From Meishania sp964351985 (GTDB taxonomy: Bacteria; Bacteroidota; Bacteroidia; Flavobacteriales; Flavobacteriaceae): a DNA stretch of 64,000 bases. The position numbers and the translations under genes are program-made. This document shows positions 35,518 to 44,828 of the stretch, piece by piece. Where the stretch lies: contig CAYGPR010000004.1 of NCBI GenBank assembly GCA_964351985.1, forward strand, positions 1 through 64,000, in the 5' to 3' direction. Each line of letters opens with the position of its first letter. The stretch's first letter is position 1. The notes below the pieces were generated by a model. It searched no databases. It saw nothing but the letters and a program-made list of their open reading frames with translations, and was not told where the DNA came from.

Positions 35518-35542
35518 AATTCATTTTTGGGGTAATGGCAAC

Positions 35543-36151
35543 TCAAATGGCCATAAGCGCAATTTTTAAATCGATATTTTTATGTTCTATTTCGATTTGT
35601 CTTGCAATGTTATCATTTATTCCGTAAAATAGAAAAGTTACCTTTTCTTTTCCTTTGGCCGTTCGTGAAATCTTTTCCAAACCTTCATTTTCAAAAACAT
35701 AGTAGTGTTTTTTGGATAGGAGGATGCTCTCTACCATCATTTCCCCAGATTTTTTATAAGAATCGCCCCGAGTCGGATTTTCATGGATTAAGGCCAAAAA
35801 ATCTCGTTTTAAGATGTTTGTCAGCAATTTTTTGTCTATTTCGGGCAAAATATGGTTGATTTTGAAGTTTTCGTCCTGAAATTCAAAATCAAATAGGGTA
35901 TTGCCGATTTCGGTCGTAAAAACGATACGATGATGCTCATCGCCCAATTTTTTAATAATCAGTATTCCCCCGAAAGACCTGTTGAAAGCATCGATTTTGG
36001 CCTTATATACATAATCTTTTTCAGGATTGGAAAAATAAGGATTCAGTGTTTCCTTCGAAACGGATGCAATCGATTCAAACCCTTGCGTTTTGGGATAGGA
36101 AGCACACCCGACCCATAAAAATAGGCAAAGACTACTGAGCAAAATTCGCAT
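35543..36151 (-). CDS. lipoprotein of the flexirubin cluster, possibly LolB/DUF3261-like
   Basis: A 202-residue lipoprotein with the lipobox Trp-Val-Gly-Cys-Ala. The mature part alternates short strands, starting with a Tyr-Lys-Ala-Lys-Ile strand and Gly-Gly-Ile-Leu-Ile-Ile-Lys, which fits the half-barrel fold of LolA/LolB. Aryl-polyene clusters of proteobacteria pair a LolA-like carrier with a DUF3261 lipoprotein; this gene directly follows LolA with a 20-base overlap and probably fills the receptor role at the outer membrane. The ATG at 36151 is chosen over a GTG ten codons upstream. Confidence 0.7.
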   Translation of the reverse strand: MRILLSSLCLFLWVGCASYPKTQGFESIASVSKETLNPYFSNPEKDYVYKAKIDAFNRSFGGILIIKKLGDEHHRIVFTTEIGNTLFDFEFQDENFKINHILPEIDKKLLTNILKRDFLALIHENPTRGDSYKKSGEMMVESILLSKKHYYVFENEGLEKISRTAKGKEKVTFLFYGINDNIARQIEIEHKNIDLKIALMAI

Positions 36152-36791
36152 CGGAAAGGGGTTGGTTGGTTTTTCGGCCACTAAAAATAATATGGGTATA
36201 ATCGTCAGAAGATTCTATCATTTTTACTTCAGTAACTTCCCCGGCTTTGTTAAAAGTTATATGGAATGCCTTGATAAATTCCGCAAACTGGGCATCCTTT
36301 GGTAAAAAGTGTACCAAGCTGTTGTTCTCTTCTTTAAAATAGGCCATATCGAATTGCGTATCATCGAAAAGATCTCCTCGGATGCTGGCCGTGATCAATT
36401 GGTTGAGCTGGGTAAAGAGTTTGTTTCCGCCGACATCCATATTGCTTTTGTTCCCGTCGTCGTTGATGTACAAGGTCTTCTCTTTAAAAATGATGGAATA
36501 AGCAAAAGGTTTTAAGTATTCCCATTTAACCAAATCGGGAGCTTTAAAAGCTAGTTTCCCCGTCGATTCGATATCATCGGAAAGAAAATCCAAATGTTTG
36601 TATTGGGTAAAATCACTGGTAATCGTGTTTGTGGTTTCAGCTTGTTTTTTGACTGTTGTTTTTAGGTTTTCCGCCTCGGAGATGGTCATTTTTGTTTGTG
36701 CGGAGAGAATTCCGGCATTTAAGAGAATTAGAACTAAGCTCCAAATGACGAATGTCTTTTTAGGAATGACAACAAATACTAACATACCCAT
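36132..36791 (-). CDS. LolA-like periplasmic lipid carrier
   Basis: A 219-residue protein with a signal peptide (cleavage near Leu-Ser-Ala-Gln) and a LolA-type open beta-barrel: Ile-Thr-Ser-Asp-Phe-Thr-Gln, Ser-Thr-Gly-Lys-Leu-Ala-Phe, Pro-Asp-Leu-Val-Lys-Trp-Glu-Tyr and Pro-Phe-Ala-Tyr-Ser-Ile are the usual family landmarks. In aryl-polyene systems such proteins are thought to ferry the hydrophobic pigment across the periplasm. The gene overlaps the deacetylase end and the lipoprotein start. An ATG at 36785 is an equally possible start. Confidence 0.83.
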   Translation of the reverse strand: MGMLVFVVIPKKTFVIWSLVLILLNAGILSAQTKMTISEAENLKTTVKKQAETTNTITSDFTQYKHLDFLSDDIESTGKLAFKAPDLVKWEYLKPFAYSIIFKEKTLYINDDGNKSNMDVGGNKLFTQLNQLITASIRGDLFDDTQFDMAYFKEENNSLVHFLPKDAQFAEFIKAFHITFNKAGEVTEVKMIESSDDYTHIIFSGRKTNQPLSDANFAQ

Positions 36792-37560
36792 AAGCCTCAA
36801 TTTCCAACAATCGGTCAACGGTAACCGACTCCAAATTTTTCTCCTGTAAAAATACCAATAACCGTTCCAAAACGTTCACGGTTTTTTCGCTGGTATCGTG
36901 CAAGAGTATAATATCGCCATTGGAGAGTTTTGAGGTAATCCGTTTGAATATCATTTCTTCGGAGCGGGGCGTGGTGTCCAAAGAACGGATACTCCATCCA
37001 ATGGACTTTAATTCCAGCTGTTTTACGGTTTTTTCAATCTGCGGATTGGTTACGCCAAAAGCGGGACGGTAGAGGTTCATTTCCAATCCGGTCAATTCTT
37101 TTACGAGGGATTTGGTTTTCTGCAATTCGCCCTTTACTTTTTCGTAGCCAAAAAATCCGAATGACTTGGAATGGGAATAGGTGTGATTTCCTATGGAATG
37201 TTTGTTCGCAATAATATCCCTAACGATTTGAGGATGCTCCTCTATATGTTTCCCGATACAAAAAAATGTCGCTTTTGCCCTATATTTATTTAGAAGTTCT
37301 AAAACTTTAGGTGTTATTTTTCCATTTGGCCCATCATCAAAAGTTATGGAAACCCAATTTTTCGAAATCTTTTTATTGGAATGAAGGGAAGTCAAATGAT
37401 AATTCCACCGAATAAAAAAAGAACCGAAAAGGGTTATCAGAAACCATAAAAAAAGAACAATGAAATAACCCCAAATAGGAATGGCAAGGAAAAAATCAAG
37501 GGCGATCAACCCCAAAAAAAGTAGAATGACGATGGGATTGATTACCCTTCTTGTCAACAT
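36760..37560 (-). CDS. membrane-anchored NodB-like polysaccharide deacetylase family protein
   Basis: A 266-residue protein with two N-terminal hydrophobic helices and a NodB domain (about 65-255). The metal and catalytic residues are Thr-Phe-Asp-Asp-Gly-Pro (Asp-Asp), Asn-His-Thr-Tyr-Ser-His-Ser (two His), Arg-Pro-Ala-Phe-Gly and Leu-Leu-His-Asp. It would deacetylate or deacylate a carbohydrate or ester group in the periplasm. In this cluster the substrate might be the sugar added by the glycosyltransferase, which is inference. It overlaps the CLF gene end by seven bases. Confidence 0.82.
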   Translation of the reverse strand: MLTRRVINPIVILLFLGLIALDFFLAIPIWGYFIVLFLWFLITLFGSFFIRWNYHLTSLHSNKKISKNWVSITFDDGPNGKITPKVLELLNKYRAKATFFCIGKHIEEHPQIVRDIIANKHSIGNHTYSHSKSFGFFGYEKVKGELQKTKSLVKELTGLEMNLYRPAFGVTNPQIEKTVKQLELKSIGWSIRSLDTTPRSEEMIFKRITSKLSNGDIILLHDTSEKTVNVLERLLVFLQEKNLESVTVDRLLEIEAYGYVSICCHS

Positions 37561-38627
37561 TTCCGGAGTAATGTGAGGCTATGGTTTTCCCCTCTATATT
37601 GGTTGTAGATCAAGATGGTTTTCGGCGAAGTGGCTTCAACCGAATTCAACCGAGCCGCCTTTGGAACGGATTGATGTTTCAAGATCTTGTTCGCCAGCCA
37701 AAATCCGAATCCCGAGGCGGTATCGAACTCGCCCGATAAATGTTTAAAATAGGCTTGGCAGGTATTTTTAAAAATTCCTTCCGTCAATTCGTTGTAATAG
37801 CCATCAAATTCAACATCGCCATTATTTCCCAAAATAACTACATCGACAGAATCGGTAGTACCCTTATTTTCAGCTAGAAATAGTACTACTTTTTCTGAAA
37901 CTTCCTTTTGGGAAAGCGTATTATAAGTCTTCACGGCCAGTAATTCAGCATAGCAAGAAGGTCTTTTTTCATTGGAAAGCACAAAAAAATGAGCGCCCTC
38001 GGAAAAAACAGCTCCTTGTGTGCCAGAAGACAGAACCGACATCGTTTCGACTGCTTCCTGTTTTATATGGCCGATCAAGCGATGAGTGTCCACATGATGG
38101 TCGACAAGTTCGTCGACACCCCCGACCAGAATATGGTTTGCTTCGTCATTTTCTAACTGCATTTTGGCATCGAGCAATGCCGATTCGAACGAAATAGCGG
38201 AATGTACGTAGGTGAAATTATGGCCCTTACAGCCCATGCCCAGGGCAATCTGTCCTGCAACGGTGTTGTGAGAGGACTGTATAAATCGGGTGGGGGTCAA
38301 AAATTGCTCGTTATTGTCGATGATGTCGCTGACAAATTTTTCAGAATCGCCGATACAACCCAAACCTGTACCGACAATGATAGCATCTACTTCGTTTTCT
38401 TCCAGTTGTGCTTCCGTCATGGCGGTTTTGGCGCTGACGGTACTCATTTTTATGCCTTTGGCCATTCTTCTTGCTGCAGCTGGGGGAATATATTCTTTGT
38501 AATCGGGGGCGATGATTTCCAAGACGGTTTCATTATAGCTCACGATGTCCACTAAAAACAACGAATTATCGAATGTTTTTTGTGCGGAAACAGATCCTAT
38601 GCTATTGATGTAGACCGATTTTGTCAT
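37554..38627 (-). CDS. ketosynthase-like chain-length factor (ApeC-like, no active-site Cys)
   Basis: A 357-residue protein of the beta-ketoacyl synthase N-terminal type. Where ketosynthases have Ala-Cys-Ser-Ser, this one has His-Ser-Ala-Ile-Ser (near residue 144), so the nucleophile is absent. The adjoining gene upstream encodes a full ketosynthase and its stop overlaps this start by four bases (ATGA at 38624-38627). This is the arrangement of the ApeO/ApeC heterodimer, in which the non-catalytic partner sets chain length. The start ATG at 38627 is chosen for this overlap. Confidence 0.82.
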   Translation of the reverse strand: MTKSVYINSIGSVSAQKTFDNSLFLVDIVSYNETVLEIIAPDYKEYIPPAAARRMAKGIKMSTVSAKTAMTEAQLEENEVDAIIVGTGLGCIGDSEKFVSDIIDNNEQFLTPTRFIQSSHNTVAGQIALGMGCKGHNFTYVHSAISFESALLDAKMQLENDEANHILVGGVDELVDHHVDTHRLIGHIKQEAVETMSVLSSGTQGAVFSEGAHFFVLSNEKRPSCYAELLAVKTYNTLSQKEVSEKVVLFLAENKGTTDSVDVVILGNNGDVEFDGYYNELTEGIFKNTCQAYFKHLSGEFDTASGFGFWLANKILKHQSVPKAARLNSVEATSPKTILIYNQYRGENHSLTLLRKC

Positions 38628-39823
38628 GCCTCCTTTGAGAATATAAGCGTGGAACAATTGCCTCCAAAGCCAAAAGAATTGGACAAAACGTTCCGCAAGG
38701 TTTTTTTTGTCATTTGGGTAATCGGAGTCAGGTCGAATTCCTTCATTTGGGTTTTATAGTTCAGGTTTGGGAACATGATGTTGTTTTGTAGCGCTAAAAC
38801 GGAATATACTGCCTCGACTCCGCCCGCGGCCGCCAACGTATGTCCGGTAAATGCCTTGGTCGAGCTGAATTCAGGAACTTTCCCCTCAAACACTCGGTTC
38901 AATGCCCTACCTTCTGACAAGTCGTTGTTGGGCGTTGCCGTTCCATGAGCATTGACATAATCGATATCGGAAGCTTGCATTTCCGCGACTTTTAATGCTT
39001 TTTCCATGGCCAGAACCGCACCGTCGCCGTGTTCTGAAGATGCCGTTTGATGATAGGCGTCGTTCGCATTTCCGTAGCCCTTTACATAGGCCAATACCTT
39101 TTTGTTTTCTTTCTCGACCATTTCATCCGATTCTAGAACGAGAAAGGCCGCGGCTTCTCCTAAATTCAGCCCCTTGCGATTATCATCGAAGGGGGCGTTA
39201 TAGGTATCCGATAATATCAAAAGCGTTTTAAAGCCGTTGATCGTAAATTTCGAAAGACTGTCCGTACCCCCTACGATGACCCGATCCAATTGCCCTGATT
39301 TTATCATTCGAGCACCTAACATGATGGCGTTGGCCGCTGAGGAGCAGGCCGTACTTATGGTAGTTACGAAACTTTCTTCGAGACCAAGATGTTTGGCTAT
39401 TTTTTTGGTGGAATCGCCTGCGTGAAGGCCGGTAATATGCTGTTGTACCTCTGGATGATCAAAATAATCGTAGAAATATTGTTCCGATTTGTCCATGCCA
39501 CCGACGGTGGTACCGGAAATAAGTCCGGTTCGGGCATCATTGATGTAGGAAACACCGGAACTATCCAGAGCTTCTTGAGCGGCGATACATCCGATCAGAA
39601 CAGTACGAGAAACATGATTTTCTCCATACCCAAGTTTTTTTTCCAGAATGGGGTTGGTATGGGAAATCTCGCCAACCATAATCTCATCTTTATGAACGGT
39701 CTCGATCTGTGAAATTCTAGAAATTCCTTTTTTGCCCGAAATCAAAGATGCATAGTTTTCCGCTACATTGTTTCCAATGGCGGAAATGATACCCATTCCC
39801 GTGATTGCTACGCCTTTGTTCAT
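38624..39823 (-). CDS. beta-ketoacyl-ACP synthase II (ApeO-like, catalytic partner)
   Basis: A 399-residue condensing enzyme with the full catalytic triad: Cys160 in Ser-Thr-Ala-Cys-Ser-Ser-Ala, His in Val-Asn-Ala-His-Gly-Thr-Ala-Thr and His in Phe-Thr-Gly-His-Thr-Leu-Ala. It should elongate the aryl starter with malonyl-ACP units, working with the chain-length-factor protein encoded immediately downstream. It is 36 bases from the ACP gene. Confidence 0.88.
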   Translation of the reverse strand: MNKGVAITGMGIISAIGNNVAENYASLISGKKGISRISQIETVHKDEIMVGEISHTNPILEKKLGYGENHVSRTVLIGCIAAQEALDSSGVSYINDARTGLISGTTVGGMDKSEQYFYDYFDHPEVQQHITGLHAGDSTKKIAKHLGLEESFVTTISTACSSAANAIMLGARMIKSGQLDRVIVGGTDSLSKFTINGFKTLLILSDTYNAPFDDNRKGLNLGEAAAFLVLESDEMVEKENKKVLAYVKGYGNANDAYHQTASSEHGDGAVLAMEKALKVAEMQASDIDYVNAHGTATPNNDLSEGRALNRVFEGKVPEFSSTKAFTGHTLAAAGGVEAVYSVLALQNNIMFPNLNYKTQMKEFDLTPITQMTKKTLRNVLSNSFGFGGNCSTLIFSKEA

Positions 39824-39859
39824 TTTTGGATTTATAAGGAAGGGAACCGAGAACGGATT

Positions 39860-40117
39860 TTACCGACTCCTATGCTCCGCGATATAGCCCGCCATGGTCT
39901 CGACCGACTCAAATATTTTTTTGCCCTCCTTGGGGTCTGCCAATTTGATGCCGTAGTCTTTATCGAGCATTACGATCAGTTCCAATGCGTCGATGGAATC
40001 GAGGCCCAACCCCTCCCCGAAAAGGGGGTCTGTATCCTTGATTTCCTCAATGGCAACATCTTCCAAGTTCAGTTGCTCTATGATCTTCTCCTTCAATTCT
40101 TGTTTCAATTCGCTCAT
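39860..40117 (-). CDS. acyl carrier protein 1
   Basis: An 85-residue acidic ACP with the phosphopantetheine attachment Ser in Gly-Leu-Asp-Ser-Ile-Asp-Ala-Leu-Glu. It carries the growing polyene chain. The gene start shares one base with the half-size ketosynthase-like gene stop. No dedicated phosphopantetheinyl transferase is in the window. Confidence 0.9.
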   Translation of the reverse strand: MSELKQELKEKIIEQLNLEDVAIEEIKDTDPLFGEGLGLDSIDALELIVMLDKDYGIKLADPKEGKKIFESVETMAGYIAEHRSR

Positions 40118-40731
40118 CAGGTCAAATATAATCTGGTTATTTCTTTTTCAGTATGTGGATATTTTCCGTGGTCGGAAACGATATATAAAAACGCTTCGTA
40201 CCGGCCTTCGTCGAAATCTACCCATCCGCATAGCACTTCGTCCACTTTTTTTGTGTTCAACAAACTGTCGCTATATTCCTTTAAATAGCCCGCATTGAAC
40301 GCGTCAAAGATAAAAAAACTATTTTCGGAATGAAGTTTATGGCGTATGCTAATTTCGCCGATACAGATATTTGGCAAGGTGTAAACGAATACGGCCGGAC
40401 TCGGATAAAAATTGCCCTTGTCTGCTATGGATTCTTGGTATCTTCTATCGGTATCAAGACTCGATGCCCTATTCGACAAAACTATCGCCATATTCCGTTC
40501 TTGTTCAGGAGAACACTTTTCTTGCAATAGTATTTCTGCTGCCATAAAAGCCAATTTACTCAGATTATCCATTTTAAAAAATTTGGAATAATCCGTCTCA
40601 AGATGATGATATACCGATTTTATGAAGGAAGCGAAATCAGTGGAATTATTATCATAGACAGCTTTACCGTTCAATGAAACAAGACCCTCCTTGATATGGC
40701 AATATCTTTTTATGTGGTTTTTATTGTTCAA
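40117..40731 (-). CDS. half-size ketosynthase-like protein
   Basis: A 204-residue protein resembling only the N-terminal half of a thiolase-fold ketosynthase: a strand-helix pattern with Met-Ala-Ile-Val-Leu-Ser-Asn-Arg-Ala-Ser-Ser and Pro-Ala-Val-Phe-Val-Tyr-Thr-Leu-Pro-Asn. The place of the nucleophile is without Cys and the C-terminal half with the two His residues is absent. It ends exactly at the ACP start, so it is not an evident frameshift product. It may be a structural or initiation partner for another ketosynthase. Confidence 0.68.
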   Translation of the reverse strand: MNNKNHIKRYCHIKEGLVSLNGKAVYDNNSTDFASFIKSVYHHLETDYSKFFKMDNLSKLAFMAAEILLQEKCSPEQERNMAIVLSNRASSLDTDRRYQESIADKGNFYPSPAVFVYTLPNICIGEISIRHKLHSENSFFIFDAFNAGYLKEYSDSLLNTKKVDEVLCGWVDFDEGRYEAFLYIVSDHGKYPHTEKEITRLYLT

Positions 40732-40780
40732 GGAAACTGTTTCAAGTTTTTAAGAATTCTGACCAACTACCGTCTAAAGT

Positions 40781-41851
40781 CTAACGACTACTATCTTTTC
40801 CGCACACGAACATGGTATGGAATTCCCCAACGGGAAGATCTTCTTTTAAAATCAACCCTGCTTTTTCGATCAGCTGCTTAAATTCGGTCGCTTTGTACAT
40901 TTTGCTGTTTCCGTTCGCCAAGGCCGTGAAATATAAAGATGTCGCTTCCAATGTAAATCTGGCATTATCGAACTTCTGCCGATCGGTATAGGTTTCGATA
41001 ATAATCAACTCTGCGGAATCATCCATGGATTGTACACAGGTTTTCAGGATTTTCAGGATTTCTTCCTTCGAAAAACAGTCCAAAAATTGGCTCATCCAAA
41101 TCGTATCGGCACCTTCTTGAATCTTTGGATTTTCGGAAAGCCAGTCGATTTTCTGTCCTGAAATTCGATTTTCAAGTCCGTTCTCATTGGCATTTTTGAG
41201 GGCTTTTGACAACTGCCCCGGCAGGTCGAATATCTTAACGTTGACCTCTGGGTCATATTTGCAGCAAAGCATGGCGAATTTTCCGGTATTGCCGCCAATA
41301 TCAAAAAGCGTTTTTGGTTTACTGCGGAAAACTAGGGGCAGCGCTTCGCCAAAAATCTCATCAGAATAAAAATGGTCGAAAGCAAACCACGATTCTTGAA
41401 TTTTTGGGGGAAGTCGTGACAACCCTTCATAAACCGTCGGCCATGGCCCAAGTTCTTTTAAACCTGCAGGCTTGCCAGTTTTGATAGCCTCGTGCAAATG
41501 AAAAAGACCTTGATAGCACACGTCTTGTGTAAAGTTCAAGTTGGCCTCGGTCATTTTATTGTAGTTCAAAAAGTAGCCGATCTTGGTCAGTTCGTAACCT
41601 TCATCCTCATTTTTGCTTACGATATCGGAACTTTCGGCGACTTCCAAAAGCACGCTAAGTCCGTATTCACTAATGGAAAGTGCTTTTGAGAGCTCCTTAA
41701 GTTCAACACCGCCATCGGAATCGTTTTCAAAAAGGTAATCTAAAACGCCCAGTTTGCGCAACGAGACCGTGGTCTGGAAGACAAAAGGGGCAAAAGCGAT
41801 TTTTTGCGCTTCTTCGAGCGCCTTGATAGCTTTTATGGGTTTTTTTGCCAT
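40781..41851 (-). CDS. SAM-dependent O-methyltransferase (COMT-like)
   Basis: A 356-residue enzyme with an N-terminal winged-helix dimerisation domain (to about residue 110) and a class I methyltransferase domain whose SAM loop is Phe-Asp-Ile-Gly-Gly-Asn-Thr-Gly near residue 190. Methylation of a phenolic oxygen or the ring of the aryl head is known in related pigments and is expected here. It is separated from the neighbouring ketosynthase gene by 137 bases without a clear terminator. Confidence 0.83.
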   Translation of the reverse strand: MAKKPIKAIKALEEAQKIAFAPFVFQTTVSLRKLGVLDYLFENDSDGGVELKELSKALSISEYGLSVLLEVAESSDIVSKNEDEGYELTKIGYFLNYNKMTEANLNFTQDVCYQGLFHLHEAIKTGKPAGLKELGPWPTVYEGLSRLPPKIQESWFAFDHFYSDEIFGEALPLVFRSKPKTLFDIGGNTGKFAMLCCKYDPEVNVKIFDLPGQLSKALKNANENGLENRISGQKIDWLSENPKIQEGADTIWMSQFLDCFSKEEILKILKTCVQSMDDSAELIIIETYTDRQKFDNARFTLEATSLYFTALANGNSKMYKATEFKQLIEKAGLILKEDLPVGEFHTMFVCGKDSSR

Positions 41852-41988
41852 TATGAATTGAAAATCTTTGCAGCGGGTAAATTTAGGGAATGTAGATTAA
41901 TTAGGAAACTCGAAAGATAGCTATTCGGTTTGAGAGTCGAAATACTGGAAAAGGAGTATTTTTTGAATATTACAAATATTTTGGAGTG

Positions 41989-43140
41989 CTAAGTAAGTCT
42001 TACTTTCCTAAAAACGGCTGCCGTATTACTGCCCCCAAACCCTGAAGCCGTTTTTAAAAACGTATGTATCTCTTTTGTAGTAGTTTTTTGGATGATGTTC
42101 AAAGGTTCGGAAACCCCTAATTCTCGAAATCCTTTTGAAGCAAATAGGGTATTCCGATGCAACGAATACATGCCGATGATAGTCTCCAGAAGCCCCGATG
42201 CGCCGAGGGTGTGGCCGAAATAACCTTTGAGGCTGTTTAAAGGAGTGCTGCCCAGTCCGGCCCGGTTGAAGGCGATGGACTCCATTTCGTCGTTGAAGAG
42301 AGTTGCGGTGCCATGGGCGGAAACGTAATCGATTTTTTCGGGGGATAGGTTGGCCTCCTTTAGGGCAGAGGTAACACTTCGGTACAATCCTTCGCCAGTA
42401 CGCGAAGGCCCTGAAATGTGGTTCGCATCGTTACAGGAAGCTTCGCCCAAAATCTCTACTGATTCTGGCACAAATGAATTTTTGTCTTTCGTGACCAATA
42501 CGCTTGCCGCGACTTCGCCGATATTGATGCCCGATCGGGTTTTGCAATACGGGCGGCAAGGTTCTTCGCTCAGCGCCTGAAAGGCGTTAAATCCTGAGAT
42601 GATGAATTTTGTGACCAGATCGCCCGCTACAACAAAAACATGGTCGAATTTATTTTGATGTATGAGTCGTTTTGCTACGGCTATCGCCAATACTCCTGAA
42701 ACACAGGCGTTGGATAAAACTATGGGTTCAGTGGTAAAACCGAAATGGGTTTTGAACTGGTCGCCCAATGCGCCAAGATAGGCACGTTCTTTAGGAAATT
42801 TGCTGTCCGACTCCAATACATCGATATTGCCTTTAGTCGTGGAAATCATGAGTCCGACGCGATCGGTCAATTCAAGTTTTGATGCGCGTAAGGTTTTGTC
42901 GAGCGAAACCATAAGCATTTTTTCCAGTTGGGTATGGGGCTCTAGCGAGTCTAGTTTGGCAAAAGCTTCCTGTAAATCATCCACCGGAATCATTGACGAA
43001 TAAAAAGAACGGTCCAATATTTCGGGTCGGTCCATTAGTTGTAACCCTGAGATTTCCTTTGAAATTTTATCTACAACAGTTTCGCTTTCAAAACCAAGCG
43101 ATGAGATGATATTGTTATGTGAGAGGTAGGTGCTATTCAT
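41989..43140 (-). CDS. beta-ketoacyl-ACP synthase (second catalytic ketosynthase)
   Basis: A 383-residue ketosynthase with an intact site: Cys146 in Ser-Asn-Ala-Cys-Val-Ser-Gly, Ser-Ala-His-Gly-Thr-Ala-Thr and Tyr-Phe-Gly-His-Thr-Leu-Gly. It is shorter than KAS II and more divergent at the N-terminus, like ApeR/FabF-like enzymes of aryl-polyene clusters that start or extend the chain. The ATG overlaps the thioesterase stop by eight bases. Confidence 0.83.
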   Translation of the reverse strand: MNSTYLSHNNIISSLGFESETVVDKISKEISGLQLMDRPEILDRSFYSSMIPVDDLQEAFAKLDSLEPHTQLEKMLMVSLDKTLRASKLELTDRVGLMISTTKGNIDVLESDSKFPKERAYLGALGDQFKTHFGFTTEPIVLSNACVSGVLAIAVAKRLIHQNKFDHVFVVAGDLVTKFIISGFNAFQALSEEPCRPYCKTRSGINIGEVAASVLVTKDKNSFVPESVEILGEASCNDANHISGPSRTGEGLYRSVTSALKEANLSPEKIDYVSAHGTATLFNDEMESIAFNRAGLGSTPLNSLKGYFGHTLGASGLLETIIGMYSLHRNTLFASKGFRELGVSEPLNIIQKTTTKEIHTFLKTASGFGGSNTAAVFRKVRLT

Positions 43141-43582
43141 CCAAGAGGCCTACTTTTTTCTTCCATTCCCTAAAAAAATCGGGGAGGATCAAAGACAGTT
43201 CGCCGCCCAGTTCGACAAATACCTGCATGGTTTCGCCGGTGCAGACCACAGCACCATTCGGATTCAAGATCTCATATCTGAAAATCATCTTGGCGGCCGG
43301 CGAATCGATATAGGTGGTTTTTATTTGGGCAACATCGCCATAGCGTAAAGGCAATTTATGCCCGCATTTTGAGGAAACGATCGGGGTGGAAAAGTTATTC
43401 GCTTTTTGATCCAGATACGAAATGCCGTGATGGCGGCCGAAGGCCTCGCGACCATCCTCAAAAAACTGGATGTAGTTACCGTGCCAAACAATGCCCAACG
43501 GATCACACTCGGCAAAACGCACTCGGACTTCGCTCGTATGGCTGATTTCTTTTTTGATTTTAGACTGCGTTCTTTCGCTCAT
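43133..43582 (-). CDS. 4HBT-type acyl-CoA/ACP thioesterase
   Basis: A 149-residue single hotdog domain with Arg-Phe-Ala-Glu-Cys-Asp-Pro-Leu-Gly-Ile-Val-Trp-His, placing the catalytic Asp of the 4-hydroxybenzoyl-CoA thioesterase family in Cys-Asp-Pro. It probably releases acyl chains or edits loaded ACP. The ATG at 43582 is preferred over a TTG three codons upstream. It overlaps the ABC permease end by 23 bases. Confidence 0.83.
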   Translation of the reverse strand: MSERTQSKIKKEISHTSEVRVRFAECDPLGIVWHGNYIQFFEDGREAFGRHHGISYLDQKANNFSTPIVSSKCGHKLPLRYGDVAQIKTTYIDSPAAKMIFRYEILNPNGAVVCTGETMQVFVELGGELSLILPDFFREWKKKVGLLDE

Positions 43583-44828
43583 TATATACAATGGAGATTA
43601 CAGTGGTTACAACAAAGAACAAAAATAACAAAGCGATTTCGGGTAGCAGTTCTTTGAGCGCGACATTTCTTAGGAATACATCGTAGAATGCATTCAAGCC
43701 CCAGTTCATAGGCGAAATGTTCGAGAGTGCCTGCATGAACTTGGGCATGGCGAATACGGGCACCCAGACCCCGCCCAAAGCGGCTAAAATGACTACAAAA
43801 GTGGCCCCGAAGGGTGCCGATTGTTCTTGTGTCTTGGCTATGGTGCCCAAAAGCAATCCGAGACCGACGGCGGCCAGCCCGACAAAAAAGGCGACGAGAA
43901 AGAGGAGCGGTAATTTGCCCGAAATGTCCAATTTTGGCAATCCAATTAATGGGAATAAATACACCCCGACCAATAGCATTAGCGTGAACTGAATCAATGC
44001 CACACTTAGAAATACCATTGTTTTTCCGCCCAAAACCGTAGCATAGGAAACGGGATTCGTACGCAGCCGAACGAACGTTCCTTGATTTTTTTCTTTGACC
44101 ATATTGATGCTCAATGGTAAGATGATAAAGAAAATGGCAAATAGCGTCCAAGCGGGAATATTATGCTGTGTGGAGTTGGGTATGATTTCTTTCTCAGTTT
44201 CGGAAGGTATAATTTCCGTAAAAGTAATAAAGGGGTCGGTGTCGAATATTTCCTCCGACGGATCATCGGTTAATTCTTCTTGAAAGGCTTTGTAAATGGT
44301 TTGGGTCTCAATTTTGGAGACCATTTGGTTGATTCCACTTTTAATTGAATTACGAAATGAAAACTGGGTGGCCGGGTCAAAATAAAGCTTGATTTCCTTG
44401 GGTTCTAATTTAGATTTTACCGGCGGGATGCTTTCTTCCTCAGCGCTAAATTTTTCTAGTATGCCCTCCACGTTTTCAGCAACTTTTAAATTCAGGTTGT
44501 CGGACAAGTCTTTGGGGATGACAATGGCCAATTGGTATTTTCCGGTCTGTACCAAATTTTTGGCCTCATTCTCATCCGATTTCAATACAACTTCAAAACG
44601 CTCTGAGTTTTTTAGATTTTCTTGTATGTTTTCGGAAACATTTCCATTATCCTTATCCACCAACAAAATGGAAATCTTGGATTCTTTTAGCGTTTTGAAA
44701 GTACCATCTTGAATCGTGGTAATCGTGATGACCAACAATAACGGCATCAAAAAAAGAATGGCCAATCCCCCGAAATCTCGGGTTAGCAAAAGAAACTCCT
44801 TATATGTCGAGGCCCATAGTTTATGCAT
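43560..44828 (-). CDS. ABC-2-type transporter permease
   Basis: A 422-residue membrane protein with one N-terminal helix, a large extracytoplasmic loop of about 200 residues and about five C-terminal helices, as in ABC-2/YhgE-type exporters. With the ATPase encoded upstream (eight-base overlap) it should form an exporter, probably for a cluster product or precursor lipid. Confidence 0.87.
   Translation of the reverse strand: MHKLWASTYKEFLLLTRDFGGLAILFLMPLLLVITITTIQDGTFKTLKESKISILLVDKDNGNVSENIQENLKNSERFEVVLKSDENEAKNLVQTGKYQLAIVIPKDLSDNLNLKVAENVEGILEKFSAEEESIPPVKSKLEPKEIKLYFDPATQFSFRNSIKSGINQMVSKIETQTIYKAFQEELTDDPSEEIFDTDPFITFTEIIPSETEKEIIPNSTQHNIPAWTLFAIFFIILPLSINMVKEKNQGTFVRLRTNPVSYATVLGGKTMVFLSVALIQFTLMLLVGVYLFPLIGLPKLDISGKLPLLFLVAFFVGLAAVGLGLLLGTIAKTQEQSAPFGATFVVILAALGGVWVPVFAMPKFMQALSNISPMNWGLNAFYDVFLRNVALKELLPEIALLFLFFVVTTVISIVYNERKNAV

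Noticed and set aside
41939..41962. Hairpin between the ketosynthase and methyltransferase genes as terminator
   Set aside because: Only a 7-base-pair AT-rich stem, and in the direction of transcription no T run follows it.
43582..44151. Alternative minus-strand frame inside the ABC permease
   Set aside because: Overlaps fully with a membrane protein that shows the expected helices and operon overlaps; unusual Arg/Cys/His-rich composition suggests a shadow frame.
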